Assembly (NCBI GenBank): GCA_003151495.1
Contig: PLXR01000013.1
Location: 46,757 to 107,655 of the forward strand
Reading direction: 5' to 3'
Length of the DNA: 60,899 nt
DNA from: Opitutaceae bacterium
Lineage (GTDB): Bacteria > Verrucomicrobiota > Verrucomicrobiia > Opitutales > Opitutaceae
Below are positions 43,319 through 52,648 of the stretch, in pieces (position 1 is the first letter of the stretch; every line of letters begins with the position of its first letter). Made by a program: the position numbers and the translations under genes. The notes beneath the pieces were generated by a model that did no database searches, was not told the DNA's origin, and was given only the letters and a program-made list of their open reading frames with translations.

Positions 43319-44740
43319 ATGGATCAACCGACGACGACGTCCGAGGCGCCCCCGGCTGCCGTAGGCAGCGGGCTCTCGCTGGAGGGATTCCACCGGACGG
43401 TCGTCCTCCCGTCCGCGGCGGCGCGCCCCTGGCGCCAGTATCTTGCGTTCGCCGGCCCCGCGCTCCTCGTGAGCGTCGGCTACATGGACCCGGGCAACTG
43501 GGCGACGGACCTTCAGGCGGGCGCGCAGTTCAAGTACACGCTCCTCTGGGTGGTGGGCCTCTCCAGCCTGATGGCGATCTTCCTGCAGATCATAGCCGCG
43601 CGCCTGGGGATCATCACGGGCAAGGACCTAGCGCAGTGCTGCCGGGACTTCCTGCCCGCATGGACCCGCTGGCCGAACTACCTGAGCTGCGAGCTGGCGA
43701 TCGCCGCGTGCGACCTGGCGGAGGTCCTGGGAAGCGCGGTGGCGCTCCACCTGCTGTTTCCACGCCTCTCCCTTCTGGCCGCCGTCATCATCACTTCATT
43801 TGACGTCATCCTCCTCCTTTCCCTGCAGCGTTTAGGAATAAGGATGATCGAGGCCGTCGTTCTCGTCCTGATCACGACCATCGGGGTGTGCTATTTCATA
43901 GAGATCTTCATCCTGCCGCAGACGCATCCCAATTTCCCCGAGATGTCCCGCTGGCTGTTTGCGCCCGACCTTCCCGCGTTCATCCACAGGAAGGACCTGG
44001 TCTATCTGGCGATTGGGATCATAGGGGCGACGGTGATGCCCCACAACCTCTACCTGCACTCCGCCCTCGTCCAGACCCGCCAGATAAGGGAGGACAAAGC
44101 CTCGGTGCGGCGGGCCGTGCGCTACAACACAATCGACACCACAATCGCTCTGACAACGGCGTTCTTTGTCAACGCGGCGATCATGGTCCTGGCGGCGGTC
44201 GTGTTCTACGGGCATGACCACGTCACCCTGCCCTCGGGCCAGTCAATCGCGTTCACAGCGGACTCCGACTGGATCCAGATTGCCTATGTCACCCTGGCGC
44301 CCCTCGTCGGGAAGGTCGCGGCCAGCGTCCTGTTCGCGGTCGCTCTCCTGGCTAGCGGCCAGAGTAGCACCATCACGGGCACGCTCGCGGGGCAAGTCGT
44401 GATGGAGGGCTTCATGCACTGGCGGATCGCCCCTTGGATGCGGCGCCTGATCACCCGCCTTTGCGCCATCACGCCGGCCATCGTCCTCATCGCGCTCAGG
44501 GGCGACAACAGCGTCACGGACATGCTCACCCTGAGCCAGGTGGTCCTGGCGATCCAGCTCCCGCTGGCAATGGTCCCGCTCCTGGTGTTCGCCTGCTCAA
44601 GGCGCCGCATGGGCGACGGGCGGATCGGCGGCTTTCTCATGGCCGCGGGCTGGGCGTCCTGTGCCCTGATCACGATCCTGGATGTTTTCGGCTTGCCCGA
44701 CGCGCTGCGTGACGCCGTAAGCGTGTTTGCCGGGCATTGA
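43319..44740 (+). CDS. mntH: Nramp-family Mn2+/divalent metal transporter
   Basis: A 473-aa inner-membrane proton-coupled importer with about 11 helices. Helix 1 carries the metal-site motif SVGYMDPGNWATD and helix 6 carries GATVMPHNLYLHSA (DPGNW and MPHNLYLHS of Nramp). Asp and Asn in DPGN and Met and His in MPH are the metal and proton residues. A 35-residue polar N-terminal extension precedes helix 1. The divergent mntR-like gene and operator-like repeat indicate metal-dependent repression. An OprB-like porin gene starts 18 bp downstream. Confidence 0.95.
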   Translation: MDQPTTTSEAPPAAVGSGLSLEGFHRTVVLPSAAARPWRQYLAFAGPALLVSVGYMDPGNWATDLQAGAQFKYTLLWVVGLSSLMAIFLQIIAARLGIITGKDLAQCCRDFLPAWTRWPNYLSCELAIAACDLAEVLGSAVALHLLFPRLSLLAAVIITSFDVILLLSLQRLGIRMIEAVVLVLITTIGVCYFIEIFILPQTHPNFPEMSRWLFAPDLPAFIHRKDLVYLAIGIIGATVMPHNLYLHSALVQTRQIREDKASVRRAVRYNTIDTTIALTTAFFVNAAIMVLAAVVFYGHDHVTLPSGQSIAFTADSDWIQIAYVTLAPLVGKVAASVLFAVALLASGQSSTITGTLAGQVVMEGFMHWRIAPWMRRLITRLCAITPAIVLIALRGDNSVTDMLTLSQVVLAIQLPLAMVPLLVFACSRRRMGDGRIGGFLMAAGWASCALITILDVFGLPDALRDAVSVFAGH

Positions 44741-44758
44741 ACCGCGCGGCCCAAGGAA

Positions 44759-46096
44759 ATGAACCTATTTCGAGCACCTGCTTTCGCAGCGTCCGCGTGC
44801 GCTGCCCTTGCCTGCTGCCCGGCGTCCGCCGCCCTGCCGCCCGAACCCCTCCAGGAGCTCATCGGAACGGGCGCGGACTGGAGCCTTCACGCCCAGGCCA
44901 CGTACATTGACCAGTACCATGGCTCCTTTCCGGCGGCCTACGACGGGCCGAACAGCTTCACGAGCAGGGCCGAGACGGAGCATACGTTCTCGTTCAGCCT
45001 CTATCTGGGCCGCAAGCTCTGGGGCGGATTCGAGGTGTTCTGCGATCCTGAGGTATTCCAGGGCCACGGGCTGAGCCAGACGCTAGGGATCGCGGGGTTT
45101 CCGAACGGCGAGGCGGTCAAGTCGGGCTACGACAGCCCGCACCTGAACGTATCGCGCCTTTTTATCCGCAAGGTGATCGGCCTTGGGGGGCCCCGGGAAA
45201 AGGTCGAGGAAGCCGCGAACCAATTCGGGGGCGAGGAGGATGTGAACCGACTCGTCCTCTCGGCCGGGACGTTCTCGGCCGACGACTTCTTTGACGACAA
45301 CCCGTACAGCCACGACCCGCGGACGCAGTTCATGAACTGGGCGATGTGGGAGAGCGCGGCGTGGGACTACCCGGCGGACATCGTCGGGTTCACGGCGGGT
45401 GCAGTCGCCGAGTGGAACATGCCGGATTCCGAATGGCGCCTAGGCGTCTTCATGGAGCCCCATGAGGCGAACGGGCTCCGCCTGGACCCCCACGTCGACA
45501 AGGCCCATTCCGAGGTGCTCCAATACGACAGGCGGTACACCATGGGTGGACTTTCCGGGACCGTGCGCACCTTTCTCTACTGGAGCGAGGCCAACATGGG
45601 CTCGTATGCCGCGGCGGCCACCCAGGCGGCTCCGGAGGACATCAGCCTGACCCGCGCGTACCGGTCCAAGGCAGGTGTCGGAGTGAGCTGGGACCAGCAG
45701 CTCGCGGACGGGCTCGGGTGCTTCGTGCGGCTCAGCTGGAATGACGGGCACGCCGAAAGCTTCACGTTCACCGAGATCGACGAGTCGGTTGCCGCCGGGC
45801 TTGCCTTGGGAGGCAAGGCATGGGGAAGGTCCGGGGATACCGCGGGCGTGGCCGTGGCGGCGGATGGGATATCATCGGGTCACCGCCACTACCTCGGCGA
45901 GGGCGGGACCGGACTCATCCTAGGCGACGGCGCCCTGGCGTATGCGCCGGAGGAGATCCTCGAGGCCTACTACGCCTTCCAGGCGACGCGCTGGCTTCAG
46001 CTGGGCCCGGATGTCCAGTACATCCGTAACCCCGGTTATAACTCCGCAAGGGGCCCGGTGCCGGTGTTCGCCCTCCGCGCCCACGTTGAATTCTAG
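44759..46096 (+). CDS. OprB-like outer-membrane porin in the mntH operon
   Basis: A 445-aa outer-membrane protein with signal peptide MNLFRAPAFAASACAALACC and cleavage near ASA/ALPP. The mature start DWSLHAQATYIDQYHGSF and the FEVFCDPEVFQGHGLS, QFMNWAMWESAAWDYPAD and YIRNPGYNSARGPVPVFALR segments match the carbohydrate-selective porin (OprB) family; it ends HVEF. It follows mntH by 18 bp, so it is likely cotranscribed and metal-regulated. By analogy with outer-membrane Mn channels such as MnoP, it could admit Mn2+ or a chelate. This role is inference. Confidence 0.87.
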   Translation: MNLFRAPAFAASACAALACCPASAALPPEPLQELIGTGADWSLHAQATYIDQYHGSFPAAYDGPNSFTSRAETEHTFSFSLYLGRKLWGGFEVFCDPEVFQGHGLSQTLGIAGFPNGEAVKSGYDSPHLNVSRLFIRKVIGLGGPREKVEEAANQFGGEEDVNRLVLSAGTFSADDFFDDNPYSHDPRTQFMNWAMWESAAWDYPADIVGFTAGAVAEWNMPDSEWRLGVFMEPHEANGLRLDPHVDKAHSEVLQYDRRYTMGGLSGTVRTFLYWSEANMGSYAAAATQAAPEDISLTRAYRSKAGVGVSWDQQLADGLGCFVRLSWNDGHAESFTFTEIDESVAAGLALGGKAWGRSGDTAGVAVAADGISSGHRHYLGEGGTGLILGDGALAYAPEEILEAYYAFQATRWLQLGPDVQYIRNPGYNSARGPVPVFALRAHVEF

Positions 46097-46175
46097 CCGA
46101 GCCTTGAGGTCGACGCGCGCAGGATCCGGGGAATTTGCAAATGGGCAGTCCTGTGGGCAGCGTGCTACCCGTGCC

Positions 46176-46946
46176 ATGACCTCCAACGTTTCCCGAAGGC
46201 GTGCAATCGAGACGGCACTCGTGTGCGCAGGGGGTCTGTGCGCGGCGACCCTCGCCAGGTGCGGCCCGCCGTTCGTGACCGACGATCCGGAGCCGGTCGA
46301 ATACCAGCACTTCGAGCTCTATCTCGCCTCGGTCTACCAACACGGCCCGGGCGACTCAAACGGCACCCTTCCCCACGTCGAAATCAACTACGGCGCCGCA
46401 CCCGATGTCCAGCTGCACCTCATCGCACCCGCCGCATTCGAGGCCCCATCGGCCGGAGCGAGGCAGTACGGCTACGGCGACACGGAACTCGGGGTCAAGT
46501 ACCGCTTCATCGAGGAGGCCGGCGACCGCCCCCAGGTGGGGGTGTTCCCCCTTGTGGAGATCCCGACGGGGAGTGAGCGGCGCGGCCTCGGGTCTGGGCA
46601 CACCCAGTTCTTCCTGCCGGTCTGGGTCCAAAAGGGCCTCGGATCATGGACCACCTATGGCGGCGGCGGGTATTGGGTGAATCCCGGCCCCGGCAACCGC
46701 AATTGGTGGTTCACCGGTTGGCTCATCCAGAGACAAGTCCTTCCCACCCTGGCCGTCGGGGCCGAGGTCTACCACGAGACCGCCAAGGTGGCAGGGGGCG
46801 GGCCCGACACCAAGGCGAACATGGGGATCGTGTGGGACCTCAGCGACACGAGCCACGTCCTGGCCTCTGCCGGGCCCGTGCTCCAGGGACCCTCGGGGTA
46901 TCAGGCCTACCTGGCCGTCCAGTTCACGCTCGGGCCGGGAAAATAG
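46176..46946 (+). CDS. Outer-membrane-type transporter protein (phenol_MetA_deg-like)
   Basis: A 256-aa protein with an N-terminal export signal (about 9-28). The mature part is a run of short amphipathic strands such as PHVEINYGAAPDVQLHLIAP, YGYGDTELGVKYRF and VGVFPLVEIPTGSE. Those strands characterise the small beta-barrel family often annotated as MetA-pathway phenol degradation or transporter. Its last strand is AVQFTLGPGK. It starts 79 bp after the OprB-like gene and may belong to the same transcript. Function is unknown; it is short of a convincing terminal Phe. Confidence 0.72.
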   Translation: MTSNVSRRRAIETALVCAGGLCAATLARCGPPFVTDDPEPVEYQHFELYLASVYQHGPGDSNGTLPHVEINYGAAPDVQLHLIAPAAFEAPSAGARQYGYGDTELGVKYRFIEEAGDRPQVGVFPLVEIPTGSERRGLGSGHTQFFLPVWVQKGLGSWTTYGGGGYWVNPGPGNRNWWFTGWLIQRQVLPTLAVGAEVYHETAKVAGGGPDTKANMGIVWDLSDTSHVLASAGPVLQGPSGYQAYLAVQFTLGPGK

Positions 46947-46961
46947 CCAGGGGACGCCGGG

Positions 46962-49900
46962 TCACTTCGCGGCGCGGCGCGGCGCGACGAGGTGGAGGAG
47001 GACCGGGAGCAGGACTAGCACGAGCGGCATCTGGAGAACGAGCCCGGAGATGATGGCTATGGCGAGGGGCTGCTGCATTGCCGAGCCGGCTCCTATCCCG
47101 AGCGCCAGCGGGAGGAGGGCGAGGATCGCCGCGAACGTCGTCATGGCGATCGGCCTCATTCGGTTCACGCCCGCCTCGACCAGGGCTTCGCGGGGATCCC
47201 TCTCCGCGGGAATCGAGACGAGCTCAGACACGTAGAATATGGCCACCTCGGTCGCGATCCCGACAATCATGGTCATCCCCATCATGGACGATATGTTGAG
47301 CTCGGTGCGGGTCACCCATAGGCCGATCGTCACGGCCGAGAGCGCCAAGAGCGTCGTGACGAGCATGGCCGCCGCCGTCCTGAGGCTCTCATAGAGGAAA
47401 AGCAGAAGGATGAAGACGAGAGCGACCGCCCCGCCGAAGACCGCCATGAGGCCCGCGAAGGCATCCTGCTGCTCGGCATAGGTCCCGCCGATGATCGCAT
47501 AGACGCCCGAGGGAACGACGCCAGCCTTGGCAATCGCCGCTTGGACGTCGCGGACCGTCGAGCCCAGGTCCCTGCCGCTGATCCGGCCCGTCACGGCGAC
47601 CATGCGTTTCAGGTCGTCGCGGTCTATCTGGGGCTGGCCCACGACCGTCGTCACCGAGGCGACCCTGCGCAGCGGAAAATAATGTCCGTCGGGCGCGTGG
47701 AGGCGCAGGTTTGCTATGTCCGAGTCCGTGCTCCTGAACCTCGCAGGGATCCACGCGCGGATCCCGATGAGCTTGGGGTCCCTCTCGATCTTCGTCGCAG
47801 CGACCGACCCCTCCAAGAGCGCGTCGACGGCCTCGGTCACCGAGGCGGGATCCATGCCCTCAAGCGCGGCCTTCGCGGGGTCCACGACGATCGTTAGCGC
47901 GTCGCCGGCAAGGACAACCCCCGACCTCAGATCGACGACCCCGCGGACGTGACCCACGGCCTGGACGACGCTTTCTGACGCGGAGTTCAGCAGCGCCTCG
48001 TCGTCGGCAAAGAGCTTGATCTCAATGGGCTGCGGCACGGCCGTGAGGTCGCCGATCAGGTCCTCCATAAGCTGGGCCATTTCTATGTCGAGCCCAGGGA
48101 CCGTCCTCTCAATCCGCCCGCGAACCTCGTCAATCACCGCGTCGATGGCCCGACGAGGCCTCGGCTTGAGGCGGACGAAAAAGTCGCCCTCGTTCGCCTC
48201 GGTAATTCCGCCACCGAGTTGCGCGCCCGTGCGGCGGGAGTAGGTCTCCACCTCCGGCGTGCTTCGGAGGATCGCCTCCACCTGCCGCAGGAGCCGGTCC
48301 GTCTCGGAAAGAGACGTCCCCGGATCGGCCCGGTAATCGAGGATAAAGCCGCCCTCGTCCATGGAGGGCATGAACCCCGAGCCCACGTTCCGGTAGCCGA
48401 GCCAGGCGACCGCCAGGAGCGGCACGATCCCAAGCAACACGAGCCACGGCCGCGCGAGCAGGCGGTGGAGGAGCCCGGCGTAGGCCCGGTGCACGCGCTC
48501 CGTTATCCTGCCGCCCTCGGGCTGGTTAGCGTCCTCTTCGCCGAGGAAGCGATCCGCCATGATTGGGACCGCGAGCCATGCCACCAGGAACGAGACCACA
48601 AGGCTGGCTGCCATCGTGAGTGAGAGCGCCTTGAAGAAGGCGCCGGTCACGCCCGAGAGGAACGCAAGGGGGGCGAATATGACGATCGTGGACAGGGACG
48701 AGGCCACGAGAGGCCGCGTGAACTCGGCTGCGGCCGACCAGACGATGCCGGTGTGCCGGCCGGAGTGCCCCCGCAGCCGGCGGACCACGTGCTCCACCAT
48801 CACGATCGCGTCGTCTATGATGAGGCCCACGGCGGCCGCCATGCCGCCGAGCGTCATGATGTTGAAGCTGCTGTGGATAAGCCTCAGGAGCAGGACCGTC
48901 GCGGCGAGCACCGCGGGCACGCACGCCATCGCGATCAGCGTCACCTTTCCGTTCCTGAGGTAGAGGAGGAGCACGCCCCCCGCCAGCAGGATCCCGACAA
49001 GGACCGCATCGCGGACGCTCCCCGCGGCCCCGAGGATCAGCTGGCTCTGGTCGTACCAGTTGGCGATACGAATGCTGGGCGGCAGGTGCGTCCCGAACTC
49101 ACGGAGTTTCTGGCCCACGTCCCTCGCGATCTGGACCGTGTTCCCGTCAGGCTGCTGGTAGACCTCGATGATCACGGCGTCGCGCCCGTCCGCCGTCACC
49201 CGCATCCATTGCGGCGCGGTGTCCAGCTCGACCGTCGCGACATCGGCGACCCTGAGGACCCCGGTCGGGCGCCTCTGCAGGACTGTGCGCCCGATCGCCT
49301 CCCCGTCCTGGAGGCGGTTGTCGACCACGGCGAGATAGAGCTTGTCGTGGTCCTCGAGGCGCCCCACCGCGCTTATCGTGTTGGCCCCGGAAAGCGCCTT
49401 GCTTACATCGGCGAGCGAGAGCCCGTGGGCCTCCAGGCGGGCGGGATCGACCATGACGTGGTATTCGGCCTCAAGCCCCCCCTGGACGCGGATCTTTGCC
49501 ACTCCCGGCACCGTGGAAAGGAGCGGCCTGAGCTGGTAGTACGCCGCGTCCCGCAGGCGCACCGGCGAGAGCCGGTCGGAGGTGAGGCTGTAGGCCAGGC
49601 ACGGGAACACGGTCGGGTCCATCCGCCGGACTTCGAACGTCGTCCCCGGCGGCAGCGACCCGAGAACCCGGTTTATCGAGGATTCGACCTGGAGCATCGC
49701 GGCGACCATGTCCGCTCCCCAGTCGAAGTTTACCGAGATGTCGCAGCTCCCGCGGCTGGTGGTCGACCGTATGCTCCTGAGCCCGGGCACCGACCGGACG
49801 GCCTCCTCAATGGGAACAGTGACCTCGATCGCCATCCTCTCCGCGGGCCTGTCGCCGGCGTCCAGGTTGACGACGATCCGGGGAAAGTCGGCGTGGGGGA

Positions 49901-50009
49901 AAAGCGCAACCGGGAGGGAGAGGGCCGCGGCAAGGCCCGCCGCCACAAGGAGCCCCAGGAGGCACAGCACCGAGGTCCGGTGCGCCTGCATCCACGCGGT
50001 CAGGTTCAT
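46962..50009 (-). CDS. RND efflux pump inner-membrane subunit
   Basis: A 1015-aa inner-membrane proton antiporter with 12 helices and two large periplasmic loops. Helix 4 has VGLIIDDAIVMVEHVVRR, the double Asp proton relay of hydrophobe/amphiphile (HAE) pumps rather than the DG of heavy-metal (HME) pumps. Other landmarks are GSGFMPSMDEGGF and the helix-11 region GIATEVAIFYVSELV. The start overlaps the adaptor gene stop by 4 bp. Substrate is unknown. Confidence 0.93.
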   Translation of the reverse strand: MNLTAWMQAHRTSVLCLLGLLVAAGLAAALSLPVALFPHADFPRIVVNLDAGDRPAERMAIEVTVPIEEAVRSVPGLRSIRSTTSRGSCDISVNFDWGADMVAAMLQVESSINRVLGSLPPGTTFEVRRMDPTVFPCLAYSLTSDRLSPVRLRDAAYYQLRPLLSTVPGVAKIRVQGGLEAEYHVMVDPARLEAHGLSLADVSKALSGANTISAVGRLEDHDKLYLAVVDNRLQDGEAIGRTVLQRRPTGVLRVADVATVELDTAPQWMRVTADGRDAVIIEVYQQPDGNTVQIARDVGQKLREFGTHLPPSIRIANWYDQSQLILGAAGSVRDAVLVGILLAGGVLLLYLRNGKVTLIAMACVPAVLAATVLLLRLIHSSFNIMTLGGMAAAVGLIIDDAIVMVEHVVRRLRGHSGRHTGIVWSAAAEFTRPLVASSLSTIVIFAPLAFLSGVTGAFFKALSLTMAASLVVSFLVAWLAVPIMADRFLGEEDANQPEGGRITERVHRAYAGLLHRLLARPWLVLLGIVPLLAVAWLGYRNVGSGFMPSMDEGGFILDYRADPGTSLSETDRLLRQVEAILRSTPEVETYSRRTGAQLGGGITEANEGDFFVRLKPRPRRAIDAVIDEVRGRIERTVPGLDIEMAQLMEDLIGDLTAVPQPIEIKLFADDEALLNSASESVVQAVGHVRGVVDLRSGVVLAGDALTIVVDPAKAALEGMDPASVTEAVDALLEGSVAATKIERDPKLIGIRAWIPARFRSTDSDIANLRLHAPDGHYFPLRRVASVTTVVGQPQIDRDDLKRMVAVTGRISGRDLGSTVRDVQAAIAKAGVVPSGVYAIIGGTYAEQQDAFAGLMAVFGGAVALVFILLLFLYESLRTAAAMLVTTLLALSAVTIGLWVTRTELNISSMMGMTMIVGIATEVAIFYVSELVSIPAERDPREALVEAGVNRMRPIAMTTFAAILALLPLALGIGAGSAMQQPLAIAIISGLVLQMPLVLVLLPVLLHLVAPRRAAK

Positions 50010-51091
50010 TGCTTCTTCTCCGGGCCGGTCTTCGCCTCACCCGCCTGGACCTCGGCCGCCATTCCGTCCTCAAGCTCATAGTTGCCAACGATGACCGCGC
50101 TGTCGCCTGCGGCGAGGTCCCGACCGATGACCTCAACGTCCTGTCCGTCGACGATTCCCACCCGGACAACGTGCTTCACCGCCCTGCCCTCCTTCACCGT
50201 ATAGAGGACCTGGTGGTCGCCCTCCGGCAGGATCGCCGGGCGGGGCGCCACGAGCGCCGTCTTCGCGCCTACATGGATCGCCCCCTGGAGGTGCTCGCCG
50301 GCGAACCACGGTTCGCCCGCCGGCAGGGTGGCCCTCACGTCCACCGCACCGGAGACCGGGTCGACCGATGCGCCGACTTCCCGGACCGTTCCCCCCGCCC
50401 CGGGCGAGGCGGGCCGGTCGGCCGCCGTGATCAGGATCCCCTGGCCCGCCTGGACCCTCGCTGCGTCCGCGGGTTCGACCGCAAGGTGGGCCTCAAGCCG
50501 GCCCCGGCCGGCGATCGCCACAAGGGCGTTGCCCGCGGCCACGACGGTCCCGGGCTGTACGTCGAGGCGGGTAACGACACCCGCCTCCGGCGCGACGAGC
50601 CGGCCGTCGCCCGACTGTCCCCGGCCCTCCAGGCTGGCAAGCCTCGCCGCGGCATCCTGGGACGCCTGCTCTGCCGCGAGGAGGTCCTGGTTTGTGGCGA
50701 GCCTCAGCTCAAATCGCTGCTTGGCGCTCGCTAGGGCCTGCTCGGCAAGGCGGCCTGCGCTCCGCGCTGAGGCCATCGCGAGCTTCGCGTCCGGCGTCGG
50801 CTCAAGCTCCATGATCACGTCCCCTTTCGCGACCGTTGCGCCCTGGGACACCGCAACCCGCGTCACAACGGCGTCGTAGGCAAGGGCCACCGTGCGCGAG
50901 CCCGACGGAGCCGGCTCGACAATTCCGAAGGCGGGCAGCGACTCGACGATGGGCCGCGACCGGAGCGGCACGACCTGGACCTGGGCCACGGGTTTCGCCT
51001 CGTCGGCGGTGACGTCGGGGCGCCGCCCCAGAAGCAGCCAAAGTCCCGCCGCAACCGCGGCGGCCGCCAGAAACAGGAGAAATCTTTTCAT
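50006..51091 (-). CDS. RND membrane-fusion (periplasmic adaptor) protein
   Basis: A 361-aa adaptor with N-terminal anchor or signal KRFLLFLAAAAVAAGLWLLLG. A lipoyl-like half (VTRVAVSQGATVAKGDVIMEL), a helical hairpin (about 105-155), the second half (APEAGVVTRLDVQPGTVVAAG) and beta-barrel domains follow. It bridges the RND pump and the outer-membrane factor. The start at 51091 is used instead of the longer open frame because it gives the anchor helix. Confidence 0.92.
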   Translation of the reverse strand: MKRFLLFLAAAAVAAGLWLLLGRRPDVTADEAKPVAQVQVVPLRSRPIVESLPAFGIVEPAPSGSRTVALAYDAVVTRVAVSQGATVAKGDVIMELEPTPDAKLAMASARSAGRLAEQALASAKQRFELRLATNQDLLAAEQASQDAAARLASLEGRGQSGDGRLVAPEAGVVTRLDVQPGTVVAAGNALVAIAGRGRLEAHLAVEPADAARVQAGQGILITAADRPASPGAGGTVREVGASVDPVSGAVDVRATLPAGEPWFAGEHLQGAIHVGAKTALVAPRPAILPEGDHQVLYTVKEGRAVKHVVRVGIVDGQDVEVIGRDLAAGDSAVIVGNYELEDGMAAEVQAGEAKTGPEKKQ

Positions 51092-51101
51092 GGGAGCCTC
51101 G

Positions 51102-52475
51102 TCAGGGGGTTGGGTATAGGGAGGGCCTGCCCGTGGCGATCTCAAGGGCCACTCCCAGTTCAAGGAGCTGCTGCTGAAGGAGATTCTGCTCGATCTGGCG
51201 GGTCGCCAGCGCCGCCCTCGCGTCCCTCACGGCGAGCTCGTCCGCATTCCGGCTCCTCTGTGCCTCCTCGTTTGCGGAGACGAGCCTCTGCAGCTCGGGG
51301 AGCGAGGCGTCGACCGCAGCGAGCTGGGCACGTGCGACGGCCAGGTCGGCCAGGGCCTGGCGAACTTGGCTGCGAGCCTCGGCCACGCGAGCCATGTACT
51401 CGTCAAAGAGCTGCTGGCGCGTCGCCTTCGCAAGCGCGACCTGGCCCTGGTTTCGGTCGAAGAGCGGCAGGTCCACCGTGACGCCTGCGCCGCGGGTGTA
51501 GATCGGCGTCGTGTCGTTCATCCTGTTCAGGCCAATCCCGATCTTCGGAAACTGGGCCATCACCGCCGCCCTCAGCGAATCCTGCTGGCTCTCGTAGCCC
51601 TGCCGGAGCGCGACCAGGTCGAGCCTTCGGTCCTCGAGGCCCTCGAGGAGGGCATCCGCGCCGGGCGCCTCGCCCGGCGCGGGGGACGGATCCGCGTACC
51701 TGAGCGGGACCCGGTCCGCGGGGGGCATCCCGAGATCGAGGTTGAGCGCCGCCCTCTCCGAGCCAACCTGCTGCTCGATCGCGAAGCGCGCGTTTTGCGC
51801 CTGGGTCCAGCCCTCGGAGGTCGCCGTGAGGTCGGCAATGGTCCTTAGCCCAAGCGCGACAGCCTTCCTCGTGAGCGCCTGCGTGTCCGCTATCGTGTCC
51901 TCGATGGAGCGGGCAAGCGGCAGCCGGCGCTCGAGCGAGAGGATGCGGAAGGCCCGAAGTCGCGCATCCTGGGCCGCCTGCCACTCCTGCCATGCAATGG
52001 TGAGGTCGACGGCGCGCGCGCCCGCCTTCGCGGCTGCCACCTGGTCCCGGTGGGACAGCAGCGAGGTGACCTCCCACGTCAGCCCAAGAGTCTTCGCGGC
52101 GACGACCGCGGGATTGTAGGTTCCCCGGGGCTCGTCCACGGAGTACCCGAGCTGAGGGTTGGGGAGGATTCCCGCCTGGACCACCTGGGCCTCGGCCACG
52201 CCGCGCTGGTCGCGCAGCGCCCTGAGCTTCGGGCTCACGACCACGACCATCGCGCCGATCTCATCGGGCGTAAACCCGCCGCGCCCATCTATCACGATCG
52301 GCGCCACGAGCGGGTGCCTGATCCTCGCCGCCTCGACCCTGACCGACTCCATCGCGGGCGCGCCAAGCGCACGGTCGACGGAGGCCCTGTCCAGCGGCTT
52401 CGCGTCATAGGTCGAGCATCCCGCACCGGAGGCCAGGGCCAGGATCGCGGCGCAGCGGATTGGGACGGGGCTCAT
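51102..52475 (-). CDS. TolC-family outer-membrane factor lipoprotein
   Basis: A 457-aa outer-membrane efflux protein. A lipobox ASGAGC places the lipidated Cys at about residue 20. Two OEP repeats of long helices fill the chain, with the barrel strand GIGLNRMNDTTPIYTRGAGVTV followed by the DLPLFDRNQGQVALAKA hallmark. It is the first gene of the three-gene efflux operon (outer-membrane factor, adaptor, pump), with 10 bp to the adaptor gene. Confidence 0.92.
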   Translation of the reverse strand: MSPVPIRCAAILALASGAGCSTYDAKPLDRASVDRALGAPAMESVRVEAARIRHPLVAPIVIDGRGGFTPDEIGAMVVVVSPKLRALRDQRGVAEAQVVQAGILPNPQLGYSVDEPRGTYNPAVVAAKTLGLTWEVTSLLSHRDQVAAAKAGARAVDLTIAWQEWQAAQDARLRAFRILSLERRLPLARSIEDTIADTQALTRKAVALGLRTIADLTATSEGWTQAQNARFAIEQQVGSERAALNLDLGMPPADRVPLRYADPSPAPGEAPGADALLEGLEDRRLDLVALRQGYESQQDSLRAAVMAQFPKIGIGLNRMNDTTPIYTRGAGVTVDLPLFDRNQGQVALAKATRQQLFDEYMARVAEARSQVRQALADLAVARAQLAAVDASLPELQRLVSANEEAQRSRNADELAVRDARAALATRQIEQNLLQQQLLELGVALEIATGRPSLYPTP

Positions 52476-52648
52476 GGGTTGGGCGTGGCGGGTCGGGCGG
52501 GTGATGGGCTTCTGCCTCGATGGGTATCCGCTAGACGTAGGGGGGTGCTCCCGGGTTCCGTGATGCGGCCCCCGATCACAAACGGCTCCCGGGCGCCCGG
52601 CAACAGTAACCCGGGCCCCTGAGCGTCAACGGCCCTTCGGCGTCCCGG

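Noticed and set aside
46962-50009. Heavy-metal (CusA/CzcA) pump next to the Mn locus
   Set aside because: The helix-4 double Asp is the HAE-type signature and no metal-binding Met or His cluster is visible, so a metal substrate is not supported.
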